A stretch of DNA of 5,574 nt, from positions 1-5,574 of the forward strand of contig CAZRZN010000269.1 in NCBI GenBank assembly GCA_964604565.1, in the 5' to 3' direction. The position numbers were made by a program, and so were the translations under genes. The notes beneath the pieces were generated by a model, which saw only the letters and a list, made by a program, of their open reading frames with translations, had not been told where the DNA came from and searched no databases. This DNA comes from CAZRZN01 sp964604565. GTDB taxonomy: Bacteria; Pseudomonadota; Alphaproteobacteria; Rhodobacterales; Rhodobacteraceae. Below, piece by piece: positions 1 through 5,574 of this stretch; the first letter of the stretch is position 1, and each line of letters starts with the position of its first letter.

Positions 1-16
1 CCGAGAGGAGGCAAAG

Positions 17-313
17 ATGGATCTCTACATCATCCGCCGTCACGGCATCTGGTCGAACGAAGACGAACTTGCGGCGACCAACGAAAAATCGCTCGAGGTC
101 GGCGAGGAAATGAAGGACCAGCTCCGCTGGATCCGCAGCTACGCGGTGACCGAAGAAGACGGCCGTATCGGGTCGGTCTGCATCTACGAGGCCAGCGACC
201 GCGAGGCGGTCCGCGAACACGGTCGCCGCATCGGCGCCCCCAGCGAGGACATTCGCCTGGCCCGCGGCACCGCCGTCAAGCGTGATGATCCCGAGCCGGT
301 GATGGTTGTGTGA
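17..313 (+). CDS. DUF4242-family small protein (SCO4226-like, possible metal binding)
   Basis: Complete 98-residue protein. The ATG is preceded by AGAGGAGG at 4-11, five bases upstream, a near-ideal ribosome site that fixes the start. The sequence shows an N-terminal strand (MDLYIIRR, residues 1-8), a helix around residues 15-35, a central strand pair around WIRSYAV (38-44) and GSVCIYEASD (52-61), then a helix ending REHGRRIGAP (66-75). This order and length match DUF4242, a small ferredoxin-like (alpha/beta) family; its characterised member SCO4226 of Streptomyces binds nickel. Candidate ligands here are H9 and H68 with nearby acidic residues, but metal binding is inferred. There is no signal peptide or membrane segment, so it should be cytoplasmic. 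The gene is followed within four bases by a strong terminator and has no co-directional partner in view. The biological role of the family is largely unknown; family assignment is fairly secure, function is not. Confidence 0.85.
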   Translation: MDLYIIRRHGIWSNEDELAATNEKSLEVGEEMKDQLRWIRSYAVTEEDGRIGSVCIYEASDREAVREHGRRIGAPSEDIRLARGTAVKRDDPEPVMVV

Positions 314-316
314 AAG

Positions 317-360
317 GAAGCCCCTCGCGTGTCTCCGCGAGGGGCTTCAAACTTCCTTTT
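317..360 (+). terminator. Intrinsic terminator of the DUF4242 gene
   Basis: A perfect 13-bp stem (317-329 pairs with 336-348; GAAGCCCCTCGCG and its complement) encloses the six-base loop TGTCTC. It begins four bases after the TGA stop. The following tail (AAACTTCCTTTT) is T-rich but not a clean T run, so termination is very likely though not textbook. The symmetrical stem could also act on the minus strand, where little transcription is expected. Confidence 0.85.
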
Positions 361-510
361 CCTGCGACACCCCTGCGCGGCATGTGATGCAGCAACACAT
401 CGGGCACTCCGCTTGACCCTTCGAAGACACACTGTCGCCATGGGCATAGCCCTTCATAAATCATCCGCTGTTACAGTAAATTGCTGCGAAAGACCGCATT
501 GGCGAAGCTG

Positions 511-541
511 CGTTGCGACAAAGGCATGCACATGCGCAACG
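511..541. repeat. Inverted repeat, 7-bp arms
   Basis: CGTTGCG at 511-517 is complementary to CGCAACG at 535-541 with a 17-base loop. Inside it GCATG (524-528) can pair with CATGC (531-535) as an alternative. No T run follows, so it is not a convincing terminator. Its role is unknown. Confidence 0.45.
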
Positions 542-579
542 GCTGATGGGATGTGTCGGCTGCCCCACTCACCGTTGGT

Positions 580-616
580 TTATCCTTAACCGGGATCAAC
601 CTTGCAACAAGGATAA
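580..616. repeat. Inverted repeat, 8-bp arms, with nested small hairpin
   Basis: TTATCCTT at 580-587 is the exact complement of AAGGATAA at 609-616. The 21-base interior contains most of a competing hairpin, CCTTG (600-604) against CAAGG (608-612). The repeat ends 36 bases before the IS110-type remnant begins. It could be a leftover of the insertion element's 5' region or a chance structure. Confidence 0.4.
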
Positions 617-652
617 GCAGCCGTGTGTTCAAAGAAGACAGGAAGGATCTAG

Positions 653-766
653 GACCTCGCCGTCGTCGGCATCGCCATCGGGCAGGATACGTCTCACCCG
701 ATCGGGTTCGACCGGTCAGGGCAGTTGGTCATGCGCAAACAAATCAGGCGCTTGGCCCTGAACCTC
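653..766 (+). pseudogene. N-terminal remnant of an IS110-type (DEDD) transposase
   Basis: Reading from 653 gives about 38 residues beginning DLAVVGIAIGQDT, then HPIGFDRSGQLVMRKQI and RRLALNL. This is the layout of the start of IS110/IS1111-family transposases: VVGIDIGK-type first strand, then LD(R)xG, then the RKK-type segment and a following helix. The family's first catalytic Asp, in GIDxGK, is Ala in this copy, and the Lys is Gln. A TAG stop in the same frame at 650-652 removes any start, and the family resemblance ends at about 766: the next residues do not resemble the expected conserved block, and the frame closes at about 860. The gene is therefore inactivated by 5' change, active-site loss and 3' deletion. 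Family call is from pattern recognition only; the element's ends were not found. Confidence 0.65.
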
Positions 767-910
767 ATCTACGGTGAGCCTGCAAACGCCCGCGAGCCGA
801 TCAACAGGCCTGTTACACATGAGCGATTTCCCAAATCGTGCCAAATTCTCGATTGCGAATAGCAGCCGGCACATACAGCTGGGCCTGAAGCACCGAAAAG
901 CGTTTTGGCT
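767..910. other. Gene-free stretch downstream of two converging units
   Basis: Nothing recognisable is coded here. On the minus strand it is the 3' flank of the spermidine-synthase-like gene. The only structure is a weak pairing CCAAAA/TTTTcGG around 893-908 with no T tail, so I do not call a terminator. The lower GC and lack of codon bias fit decayed sequence continuing from the transposase remnant. Confidence 0.4.
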
Positions 911-2431
911 CTATCTGTGCCCGACCCAGCCGCGGTCATCCGTGAAGGCGCGAGCGTCGGAGATCTTTGTCGGGTTGTAAGTGCCCGACGCCGTGTCGAG
1001 AGGTTCGAATGGTCGATGCGATGCAGCGAGGAGGATATTGGTGCGGCCCCGGGCGTTCACCTCGCCTGCCGCCGCCTCTACATACGGATACAGCTCCCGA
1101 AGGATCGCGTAGACGCCACGCGCGAGGGGACCGTCGGGAGCGTCCAGAAGGTTCACGTAAATCGGGCCGTCGACGATCTGTCGCAAGCGGGCGAAGGTCT
1201 CGCGCGTAGCAAGGTGCGCAGGAACCGAGCTTGAAGAGAATGCGTCCATCACGGCGGCGTCGAAGCGCAGTTCCGTCTCATTCAGATAGACCCGACCGTC
1301 GGCGTGCACGATGCCCAGCCGACCGTCGGCATCTTCCTCGGTCGCATCATAGCCTGCTTGCGCAATCATCTCCGACGCGCCGGGCATGTGTTTGCGCACC
1401 ACCTCCGTTACCAGGGGGTCGATCTCGACGGCCACAGTCTTGGCCCTTGGCCGCGAAGAGAGCAGCTTTGTTGGCAGCGAATATCCACCGCCTCCAACGA
1501 AAAGGACCGATGTCTCTGGCCCCAGATCCTTATCCATACGCGCCCATAGCCATTCCGTGTAACTCAGGGCCAGGTTGATCGTGTCTTCACCCGGCGTGAC
1601 CCGCTCGGCCGCCTGGATCGTTCCATCCGAGATCAACCGCACCTCCGCTCCCCGTTTGGCGACATGCAGGCAGGACAGGCCGCTCTCGAATTGGCACGCC
1701 GGGGTGCCGGCAAGGCCCGCAAAGGCGACGAAGGCCCCTGCCGCGACGGTCACGCCGGGGTTGCCCGGCTCGCCACCTCGGACAAAGGGCAGGCAGAGCA
1801 GCGCCACAGCCCCGCAGGCGGCAAAGGTCGCCGTCGATCCGATCAGCGGCAAGGTCACAAACCCGGCGAGGATGGCGCCAAAGATCGCCCCGACGGACCC
1901 TGCGGCCAGAACGAAGCCCAGCGAAGAACCTTCGCGGCCCGGTCGCGCCTCGATCGCGAGCTTGGCGAGCAAGGGGGATGGCAGCGTCACGCAGACCGAC
2001 GCCGGGAAGAAGACGAAGAACACGCTGATCATCATGCCGTCCGTGCCGCGCGCGCCCCAGGAATGGAACAGGCTGAGCAACGTGGGCGATACCGCCATAA
2101 GCACCGCCGTCGCCACAAGCGCGCTGCGGACGTTGCGCAGGGCCACTGCGCGCGGCCTTTCCGCGATGATCCCGCCAAGGGCGCTGCCCAGTGAAAAACC
2201 TCCAAGGACCGTTGCGATGACGGTCGTCCAGGTCACCAGCGAGGTGCCGAAGAACGGTGCAAGCACGCGGCCTGCGGCGATTTCGTAGGTCAGCCCCACG
2301 GCAGACAGGACGAGGATCAGGGTGATGGTGACGGCGAAGCGGATTGGTATCTCCTCGTGGTTTGAAGTGGAAGATGACCAGCAGCCCCCCTTTAAGAGAC
2401 TTTGAAGTAGCGGGCTCTTCGCGAAAATCAT
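911..2431 (-). CDS. Membrane-bound spermidine-synthase-like protein (fused MFS/spermidine synthase type)
   Basis: Up to 506 residues. Residues about 32-245 form some seven hydrophobic segments (roughly 32-50, 64-90, 101-121, 133-158, 168-192, 199-217, 226-244), including the TYE and LG/GSALGG motifs usual in these fused proteins. The C-terminal half is a spermidine-synthase-type Rossmann domain: SAM-site VLFVGGGGYSLP (309-320), acidic strand end VAVEIDP (333-339), HADGRVYL (376-383), MDAFSSSSVPAHL (395-407) and the late TDD (497-499). Classical aminopropyltransferases carry DxxD at the catalytic loop; here D396 is kept but the second Asp is Ser399, so true spermidine synthesis is doubtful and another aminopropyl or methyl transfer, or a transport role, is possible. 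The ATG at 2431 is the first canonical codon and has only a weak ribosome site. A much better site, GAGGAG at 2351-2356, lies six bases before an ATC (codon 30, 2344-2342), which is also where family members normally begin. High GC in sampled lines (about 63-75%). Confidence 0.85.
   Translation of the reverse strand: MIFAKSPLLQSLLKGGCWSSSTSNHEEIPIRFAVTITLILVLSAVGLTYEIAAGRVLAPFFGTSLVTWTTVIATVLGGFSLGSALGGIIAERPRAVALRNVRSALVATAVLMAVSPTLLSLFHSWGARGTDGMMISVFFVFFPASVCVTLPSPLLAKLAIEARPGREGSSLGFVLAAGSVGAIFGAILAGFVTLPLIGSTATFAACGAVALLCLPFVRGGEPGNPGVTVAAGAFVAFAGLAGTPACQFESGLSCLHVAKRGAEVRLISDGTIQAAERVTPGEDTINLALSYTEWLWARMDKDLGPETSVLFVGGGGYSLPTKLLSSRPRAKTVAVEIDPLVTEVVRKHMPGASEMIAQAGYDATEEDADGRLGIVHADGRVYLNETELRFDAAVMDAFSSSSVPAHLATRETFARLRQIVDGPIYVNLLDAPDGPLARGVYAILRELYPYVEAAAGEVNARGRTNILLAASHRPFEPLDTASGTYNPTKISDARAFTDDRGWVGHR
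2351..2356 (-). promoter_or_regulatory. Strong Shine-Dalgarno facing a non-AUG codon
   Basis: On the minus strand GAGGAG is followed by six bases and then ATC at 2344-2342, codon 30 of the spermidine-synthase-like frame. Spacing is ideal for initiation. No ATG, GTG or TTG is in the right place in that frame; the next in-frame GTG (codon 45) would cut into the first membrane helix. Either ATC is used as a rare start, an ATG has mutated, or the site is coincidental and ATG 2431 is used. Confidence 0.5.
2361..2370. repeat. Direct repeat copy 1 (TTTGAAGTGG)
   Basis: TTTGAAGTGG here recurs as TTTGAAGTAG at 2401-2410, nine of ten bases identical and exactly 40 bp apart. Both copies lie just upstream of the GAGGAG ribosome site of the spermidine-synthase-like gene, so they could be paired operator half-sites; chance is also plausible for so short a match. 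Confidence 0.35.
2401..2410. repeat. Direct repeat copy 2 (TTTGAAGTAG)
   Basis: Second copy of the repeat at 2361-2370, in the same orientation and 40 bp away, about four turns of the helix. See the first copy for context. Confidence 0.35.
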
Positions 2432-2686
2432 GCCCTTGCGAGACTGGATGTCTGCTGCCTTCGCACGGATGCGCCACTACTCTTCGGCAGCTGGGCGCGC
2501 AAGGTCTCCGAGGAAATGCCCAAAGACCTCTTCCCGGTTTCCCGCGCCGCAATGATCATGGTCGCCAACGGCACGGGGCTTGACCCGGCCACGCTATCGC
2601 TTGGTGGTTCGGCAGCGCACCGACGCTTCTGGCAAGATTTGCGCGCCGATAGACTACAGGCCGACTATGCATCATTATTCCACTGA
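2411..2686 (+). pseudogene. 3' remnant of an unidentified plus-strand gene
   Basis: After a TAG at 2408-2410 this frame is open for 91 codons to TGA at 2684-2686. It reads, in part, DAPLLFGSWARKVSEEM, DLFPVSRAAMIMVANGTGL, DPATLSLGGSAAHRRFW, QDLRADRLQADYASLFH, which looks like a real soluble protein end. By hand count about four-fifths of the codons from 2450 to 2593 end in G or C, falling to about half afterwards. The only ATGs are internal (first at 2516, with GAGGAA touching it, too close to serve), so a normal start is missing. I do not recognise the family. The 5' part appears to have been lost where the spermidine-synthase-like gene now begins; the two overlap by 21 bases if ATG 2431 is used and not at all if codon 30 is. 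It could instead be a short gene with an unusual start. Confidence 0.45.
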
Positions 2687-2781
2687 CACAGGCCCATGGG
2701 TTCGTCCACGCGCCGTCAGGAACCAACGGGTTGCCGCCGGTGATCGAGACTTTCGCCGCTTCCCAACAGGATCGCGCTCTG

Positions 2782-4902
2782 TCATGCCTGCTTGCGGATG
2801 GCGCGTGCCGCAGCGTCTTCCGCAAGGAACTGGCGGGTTTGTGTCCCATCCATTGGGCGGGACAGCCCGAATCCTTGGAGATAATCACAACGCATCGCTT
2901 GCAGGATTTCGATATGCGCATCGGTTTCCACACCCTCTGCGACCACCTTGATCCCAAGCATGTGACCGATCCCCACGATATTATTCACCAGCTCGCGTTG
3001 TCTTTCCGATGTTGATATCGGGCCTACAAGAGCGCGATCAATTTTTAGCCTTTTGGGTGAAACTGCCAACAGGCTGGCAATCGATGCATGGCCGCTTCCG
3101 AAATCATCGATTTCAATATTGATGCCCAATTCGTTGATGGCACCAAGGTTTCGGTCCACCACGTTGTTTTTGGTGTCCAGAAATGTGGACTCCAGAAGCT
3201 CAAAAGACAGCATCCCCGCCGGGATATCCAAAGTACGCAGCTGATCGGAAAATGAGGGATCGTTCAGCCGGCTGGCTGAAACGTTGACGGAGATTGGCGG
3301 AACATTGATCCCGGCACCTTCCCATTTGGCTATGTCATGAAGCACGCGGCGAAGCACCAGATCGTCAACTTCCGAAAGAATGCCCATGTCCTCAGCAGCA
3401 CCAAGGAATTCGTTTGGCATGATCAATCCGAACGCCTCACTCTCCCACCGCACAAGTGCCTCAAGCCCAGAGATTTCAAGTTTTACAGCATCGAATTGAG
3501 GCTGGTAATAGCAGGTAATTTCACCTCTTTCGAAGCCGGCGGAAAGTGCATCGAAGGTCTTTTTCCGGTGGCGCGCCTCCTCTTTCATCGTAGGTGAGTA
3601 AAAGCGATATCGTCCGCGTCCGGCTTTCTTTGCCTCGTAGAGGGCGAGGTCCGCGTTAATGAAAAGACTTCTGTTTCCGATCTCATGATTCTTGCAGGTT
3701 GCGATGCCGATGCTGGTGCCGATCGCACACTTCTGTGAGCCGTAAAAGAATGGCAGGGACATCTCCCGGATGATCTCCTCTGCCGAGGCCTGCAACTCTT
3801 GCTCGTCAAGGACGTCGAACATCAAGGCCACGAACTCGTCCCCCCCAACGCGAGAGACAAGAGCATTCCCTGTTATGTGGCGCTCCAGGACAGCAGCAGC
3901 ATGTATAAGCGTTGCGTCTCCCGCATCATGCCCCAGCGTATCGTTGATCTGCTTGAAGTGATCGATGTCGAAATGCATCACTGACATGCCGTTTCGGTTT
4001 TTAGCGACATGCTCGGAAAAGACTTCATCCAGCTTCCGTCGATTGGCAAGCTTTGTCAGTGCATCATGCCGACTCTCGTGTTCCAATAGCGCCCGGGCTC
4101 TTTCGAGCTCCTCGGCCTGGATCTTGTCACGCGTTATATCAATGTTCACGCCATAGTAGCGGGCCCCCGTGTCGGCGTTATTCACGAACTTCGCAAGAGC
4201 CCGAACGTGTATGGTTTCGCCATCAGCTTTCAGAATTCGATAGTCCCGTTCAATATCGAGCCTTTTTTCCAGCCGGTCTGCCAGGTAAGGGTATACTTCG
4301 TCTCGATCGTCCGGATGAACGTATTCAAGCCAGTCTCGACCGGGGCGAGTATTCTTTCCGTCCTTGACGGCCAGTATTTGCAACAAGCGATCATCCCAGT
4401 AAGCCTCGCCGGTATCGAGGTTCAGCTCCCATCGTCCCATTCCCGCGGCTTCCATGGCCACGGCAAGGCGTTGCGCCATGCGCTGGGTTTCAAGCTCGAC
4501 GGTCTTGATGTCGGTGATGTCGGTGTCCGTCCCGACAATACGCGCGGGCAAACCGGTTGAATCGCGGCGTATCACACGCCCGCGGCTTAGGAACCAGACC
4601 CAATGTCCGTCCTTGTGCCTCTGACGAAACTTGTAGTTGATGATGTCCGTCTCGCCGGCATCGATCCGGCGCCATTCCTGGGCCACGTGTGCGACGTCAT
4701 TCTCGTGGATCGTGGTGAACCACTTTTCCGTGGTTAGGGGTATGTCATCATCCAGCGTGAGGCCGCGCAAGGTGCGCCAGGTATCCGAAAGGTAGTGCTG
4801 GTTGTGCTCGAAGTCATGATCCCACACCGCTTGGTTGGCACTCAGAACAGCCGTTATCCACCGGCCATTGGTATCAGTTTCGCTGATGTGGTGACCAATC
4901 AT
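2782..4902 (-). CDS. PAS-PAS-GGDEF-EAL cyclic-di-GMP synthase/phosphodiesterase
   Basis: 706 residues from ATG 4902; GGA lies nine bases upstream as a weak ribosome site. The frame extends to a TTG at 4938, but that codon has no ribosome site, so ATG is preferred. No membrane segment or signal: a cytoplasmic sensor enzyme. Domains: PAS at about 16-134 (ending GTDTDITDIK), PAS at about 142-260 (HPDDRDE, then YYGVNIDITR), a charged helical linker (261-280), GGDEF (279-437) and EAL (448-693). The cyclase site is intact: FDIDHFKQIND (D312) and RVGGDEF (353-357). The RxxD inhibitory site is absent; the equivalent positions are TGNA (344-347), so product feedback through it is not expected. The EAL site keeps E481 (EALVRW), N540, E571 (ELLES), D599/D600 (DDFG), K620, E656 and Q676, the usual metal and catalytic set, so hydrolysis of cyclic-di-GMP to pGpG is predicted. 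Which activity dominates probably depends on the PAS signal, which is unknown. Sampled GC (about 47-67%, often low 50s) is below its neighbours. Confidence 0.93.
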   Translation of the reverse strand: MIGHHISETDTNGRWITAVLSANQAVWDHDFEHNQHYLSDTWRTLRGLTLDDDIPLTTEKWFTTIHENDVAHVAQEWRRIDAGETDIINYKFRQRHKDGHWVWFLSRGRVIRRDSTGLPARIVGTDTDITDIKTVELETQRMAQRLAVAMEAAGMGRWELNLDTGEAYWDDRLLQILAVKDGKNTRPGRDWLEYVHPDDRDEVYPYLADRLEKRLDIERDYRILKADGETIHVRALAKFVNNADTGARYYGVNIDITRDKIQAEELERARALLEHESRHDALTKLANRRKLDEVFSEHVAKNRNGMSVMHFDIDHFKQINDTLGHDAGDATLIHAAAVLERHITGNALVSRVGGDEFVALMFDVLDEQELQASAEEIIREMSLPFFYGSQKCAIGTSIGIATCKNHEIGNRSLFINADLALYEAKKAGRGRYRFYSPTMKEEARHRKKTFDALSAGFERGEITCYYQPQFDAVKLEISGLEALVRWESEAFGLIMPNEFLGAAEDMGILSEVDDLVLRRVLHDIAKWEGAGINVPPISVNVSASRLNDPSFSDQLRTLDIPAGMLSFELLESTFLDTKNNVVDRNLGAINELGINIEIDDFGSGHASIASLLAVSPKRLKIDRALVGPISTSERQRELVNNIVGIGHMLGIKVVAEGVETDAHIEILQAMRCDYLQGFGLSRPMDGTQTRQFLAEDAAARAIRKQA

Positions 4903-5044
4903 GAACGATGTTCCAGTTAAAGGGTGGTGAGCACCCAATGGATAGCGAAAGGGCAGTCAATGCCCCGGTAAAAATCAACGGCAGCAGTCATTGCGCGCTC
5001 CGACTGCTCCACCATAGGCACGAAGCAGAAGTACAAAACGAACG
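4903..5044 (-). promoter_or_regulatory. Leader and probable promoter region of the GGDEF-EAL gene
   Basis: AT-richer upstream DNA containing a run around 5035-5062 with GTTAAC and AACGTT palindromes. I found no convincing -35/-10 pair: a TTGACT at about 4955-4960 (minus strand) lacks a matching -10. A five-base hairpin GGGTG-CTCAC-CACCC (4936-4922 on the minus strand) sits some 20 bases before the ATG. No cyclic-di-GMP riboswitch fold is evident. A 60-codon GTG-started frame crosses this stretch but has no family resemblance. Confidence 0.35.
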
Positions 5045-5341
5045 TTAACTTTTTGTTACCACTTTGTGCCAGCGTATGCACTTGACGCTGTGCCGACACA
5101 TATCGCCGCAGCCTTGTCTTTCACCTTTGATTCGATGTCTCAGTTCTTCGCCGCCCACGCTCAAACGGTTGAATAAATCGAGCAAGGTCTGGCAAAGGTC
5201 GACGACTTCGGGCAGCAACCGTTTTGCGCCCTCAACCACGTTCTGTTTCAAACCAGGCAGACTGAGGGCCGGTCGAGGCAACGTTTCCATCCGCTGCAAC
5301 ATGCCCAAGCAAAGCATTGACTGTCTAAAAACGCTGTCCAA
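5045..5341 (-). CDS. Doubtful small hypothetical reading frame
   Basis: A frame of up to 98 codons starting at TTG 5341, with later ATGs at codons 9, 14 and 18. None has a good ribosome site. The middle, from about residue 28 (GLKQNVVEGAKRLLPEVVDL, then CQTLLDLFNRL, EELRHRI), could form amphipathic helices; the last 25 residues are Cys- and Lys-rich and look non-coding. About 59% of codons from residue 18 to 80 end in G or C, less than in the solid genes here. No family recognised, no membrane segment. It ends 142 bases before the GGDEF-EAL start and reads the same way, so a leader gene is conceivable, but a chance frame or a gene remnant is at least as likely. Confidence 0.2.
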   Translation of the reverse strand: MDSVFRQSMLCLGMLQRMETLPRPALSLPGLKQNVVEGAKRLLPEVVDLCQTLLDLFNRLSVGGEELRHRIKGERQGCGDMCRHSVKCIRWHKVVTKS

Positions 5342-5574
5342 CGAAATTTGTGCGCGTCTTCACGGAACCTCTGATCAACGCGTTGGGCTGCGCCGAGATG
5401 ATGGCCTGTCCGCCTCTTGGTGCGTGAGATGGCATTCTGGATCCGGATCTTGCCGTTTTTGCCCGTCCGGACCGGCTATCGGTCCCGGCCCCGGCAACCC
5501 AGCTTCATCCCATCAAACACCTTCGCATGAGAAAGGAGTTGCCGGGAGCGAACAGCGCGAAGGACCGGGCGCGG
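5342..5574. other. Unassigned right edge
   Basis: No supported gene. On the plus strand one frame runs FVRVFTEPLINALGCAEMM and on past a single TGA to the window edge; on the minus strand short open pieces occur, but none has a start or recognisable motif. The mixture of open pieces broken by single stops suggests decayed coding DNA, perhaps of a mobile element, without proof. Confidence 0.35.
5490..5546. repeat. Inverted repeat, 9-bp arms
   Basis: CCCGGCAAC at 5490-5498 is the exact complement of GTTGCCGGG at 5538-5546, separated by 39 bases. The loop is too long for an intrinsic terminator. It might be a recombination or protein-binding site, or the edge of an element continuing beyond the window. 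Confidence 0.4.

Larger units (their letters stand above)
361..652. other. Gene-free spacer with two small inverted repeats
   Basis: No reading frame here has a ribosome site, family resemblance or consistent codon bias. Two inverted repeats are visible: CGTTGCG (511-517) against CGCAACG (535-541), with a second short pairing GCATG/CATGC (524-528/531-535) just inside; and TTATCCTT (580-587) against AAGGATAA (609-616), enclosing the small hairpin CCTTG-CAA-CAAGG (600-612). A short palindrome TTACaGTAA lies at 471-479. The second repeat sits just upstream of the IS110-type remnant and might be part of the old element's 5' flank, but no element end can be fixed from sequence alone. Confidence 0.5.

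Noticed and set aside
731..862. Short frame from ATG 731 (43 residues)
   Set aside because: Its first part is the interior of the IS110-type remnant and it has no ribosome site; it is not an independent gene.
361..910. CRISPR array, tRNA or riboswitch in the large gap
   Set aside because: No regularly spaced repeats, no cloverleaf and no known riboswitch core could be seen by eye.
1575..2288. Long plus-strand open frame (237 codons)
   Set aside because: It lies antisense inside the spermidine-synthase-like gene, has low-complexity Ala/Pro/Arg composition and no ribosome site; it is a GC-driven shadow.
1587..2552. Long minus-strand frame of 321 codons
   Set aside because: It is the alternate frame of the spermidine-synthase-like gene, Arg-rich with no domain; the other frame carries all recognisable motifs.
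4922..4936. Hairpin followed by TTT before the GGDEF-EAL start as an attenuator
   Set aside because: The stem has only five pairs and the T run is three bases, too weak to call a terminator.
4903..4938. TTG at 4938 as start of the GGDEF-EAL protein
   Set aside because: No Shine-Dalgarno before TTG, and the added 12 residues lie before the PAS domain; ATG 4902 is simpler, though not proven.
4917..5099. 60-codon GTG-started frame ending just before the GGDEF-EAL gene
   Set aside because: No ribosome site, no family resemblance and mixed composition; treated as leader DNA.
5527..5574. ATG-started frame running off the right edge (MRKELPGANS...)
   Set aside because: Only 16 codons are visible and there is no ribosome site upstream; it cannot be supported.

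Overview
The window looks like a stretch of a GC-rich proteobacterial genome. I would guess an alphaproteobacterium, possibly of the Rhodobacterales. The basis is G/C-ending codons in most genes, purine-rich Shine-Dalgarno sites and the protein families present; no marker gene settles the taxonomy. Only three genes are well supported, and they are separated by unusually long gene-poor stretches that hold debris of former genes. It reads as an accessory, rearranged region rather than a packed operon.

Layout. (1) 17-313, plus strand: a complete small DUF4242-family gene with a strong ribosome site, closed by a 13-bp perfect-stem intrinsic terminator at 317-360. (2) 361-910: no intact gene. It contains two small inverted repeats and, at 653-766, the in-frame N-terminal remnant of an IS110-type (DEDD) transposase whose first catalytic Asp is now Ala. 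(3) 911-2431, minus strand: a membrane-anchored spermidine-synthase-like protein (fused 'MFS/spermidine synthase' architecture). Its best ribosome site points to an ATC codon 29 codons inside the first ATG. (4) 2411-2686, plus strand: an open frame with gene-like codon use but no usable start, probably the 3' end of a lost gene. (5) 2782-4902, minus strand: a large soluble PAS-PAS-GGDEF-EAL protein, a predicted bifunctional cyclic-di-GMP enzyme with intact catalytic motifs and no I-site, in DNA of visibly lower GC. (6) 4903-5574: leader of that gene, one doubtful small reading frame and an unassigned right edge with a 9-bp inverted repeat.

Working together. The GGDEF-EAL gene and the spermidine-synthase-like gene run in the same direction but are about 350-440 nt apart, with an opposing remnant between them, so an operon is unlikely. 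A link between polyamine-like chemistry and cyclic-di-GMP signalling is possible but only inferred from proximity. I found no convincing new multi-gene system. The items most worth checking are the non-AUG start, the unnamed plus-strand remnant and the signs of insertion and decay around the genes.
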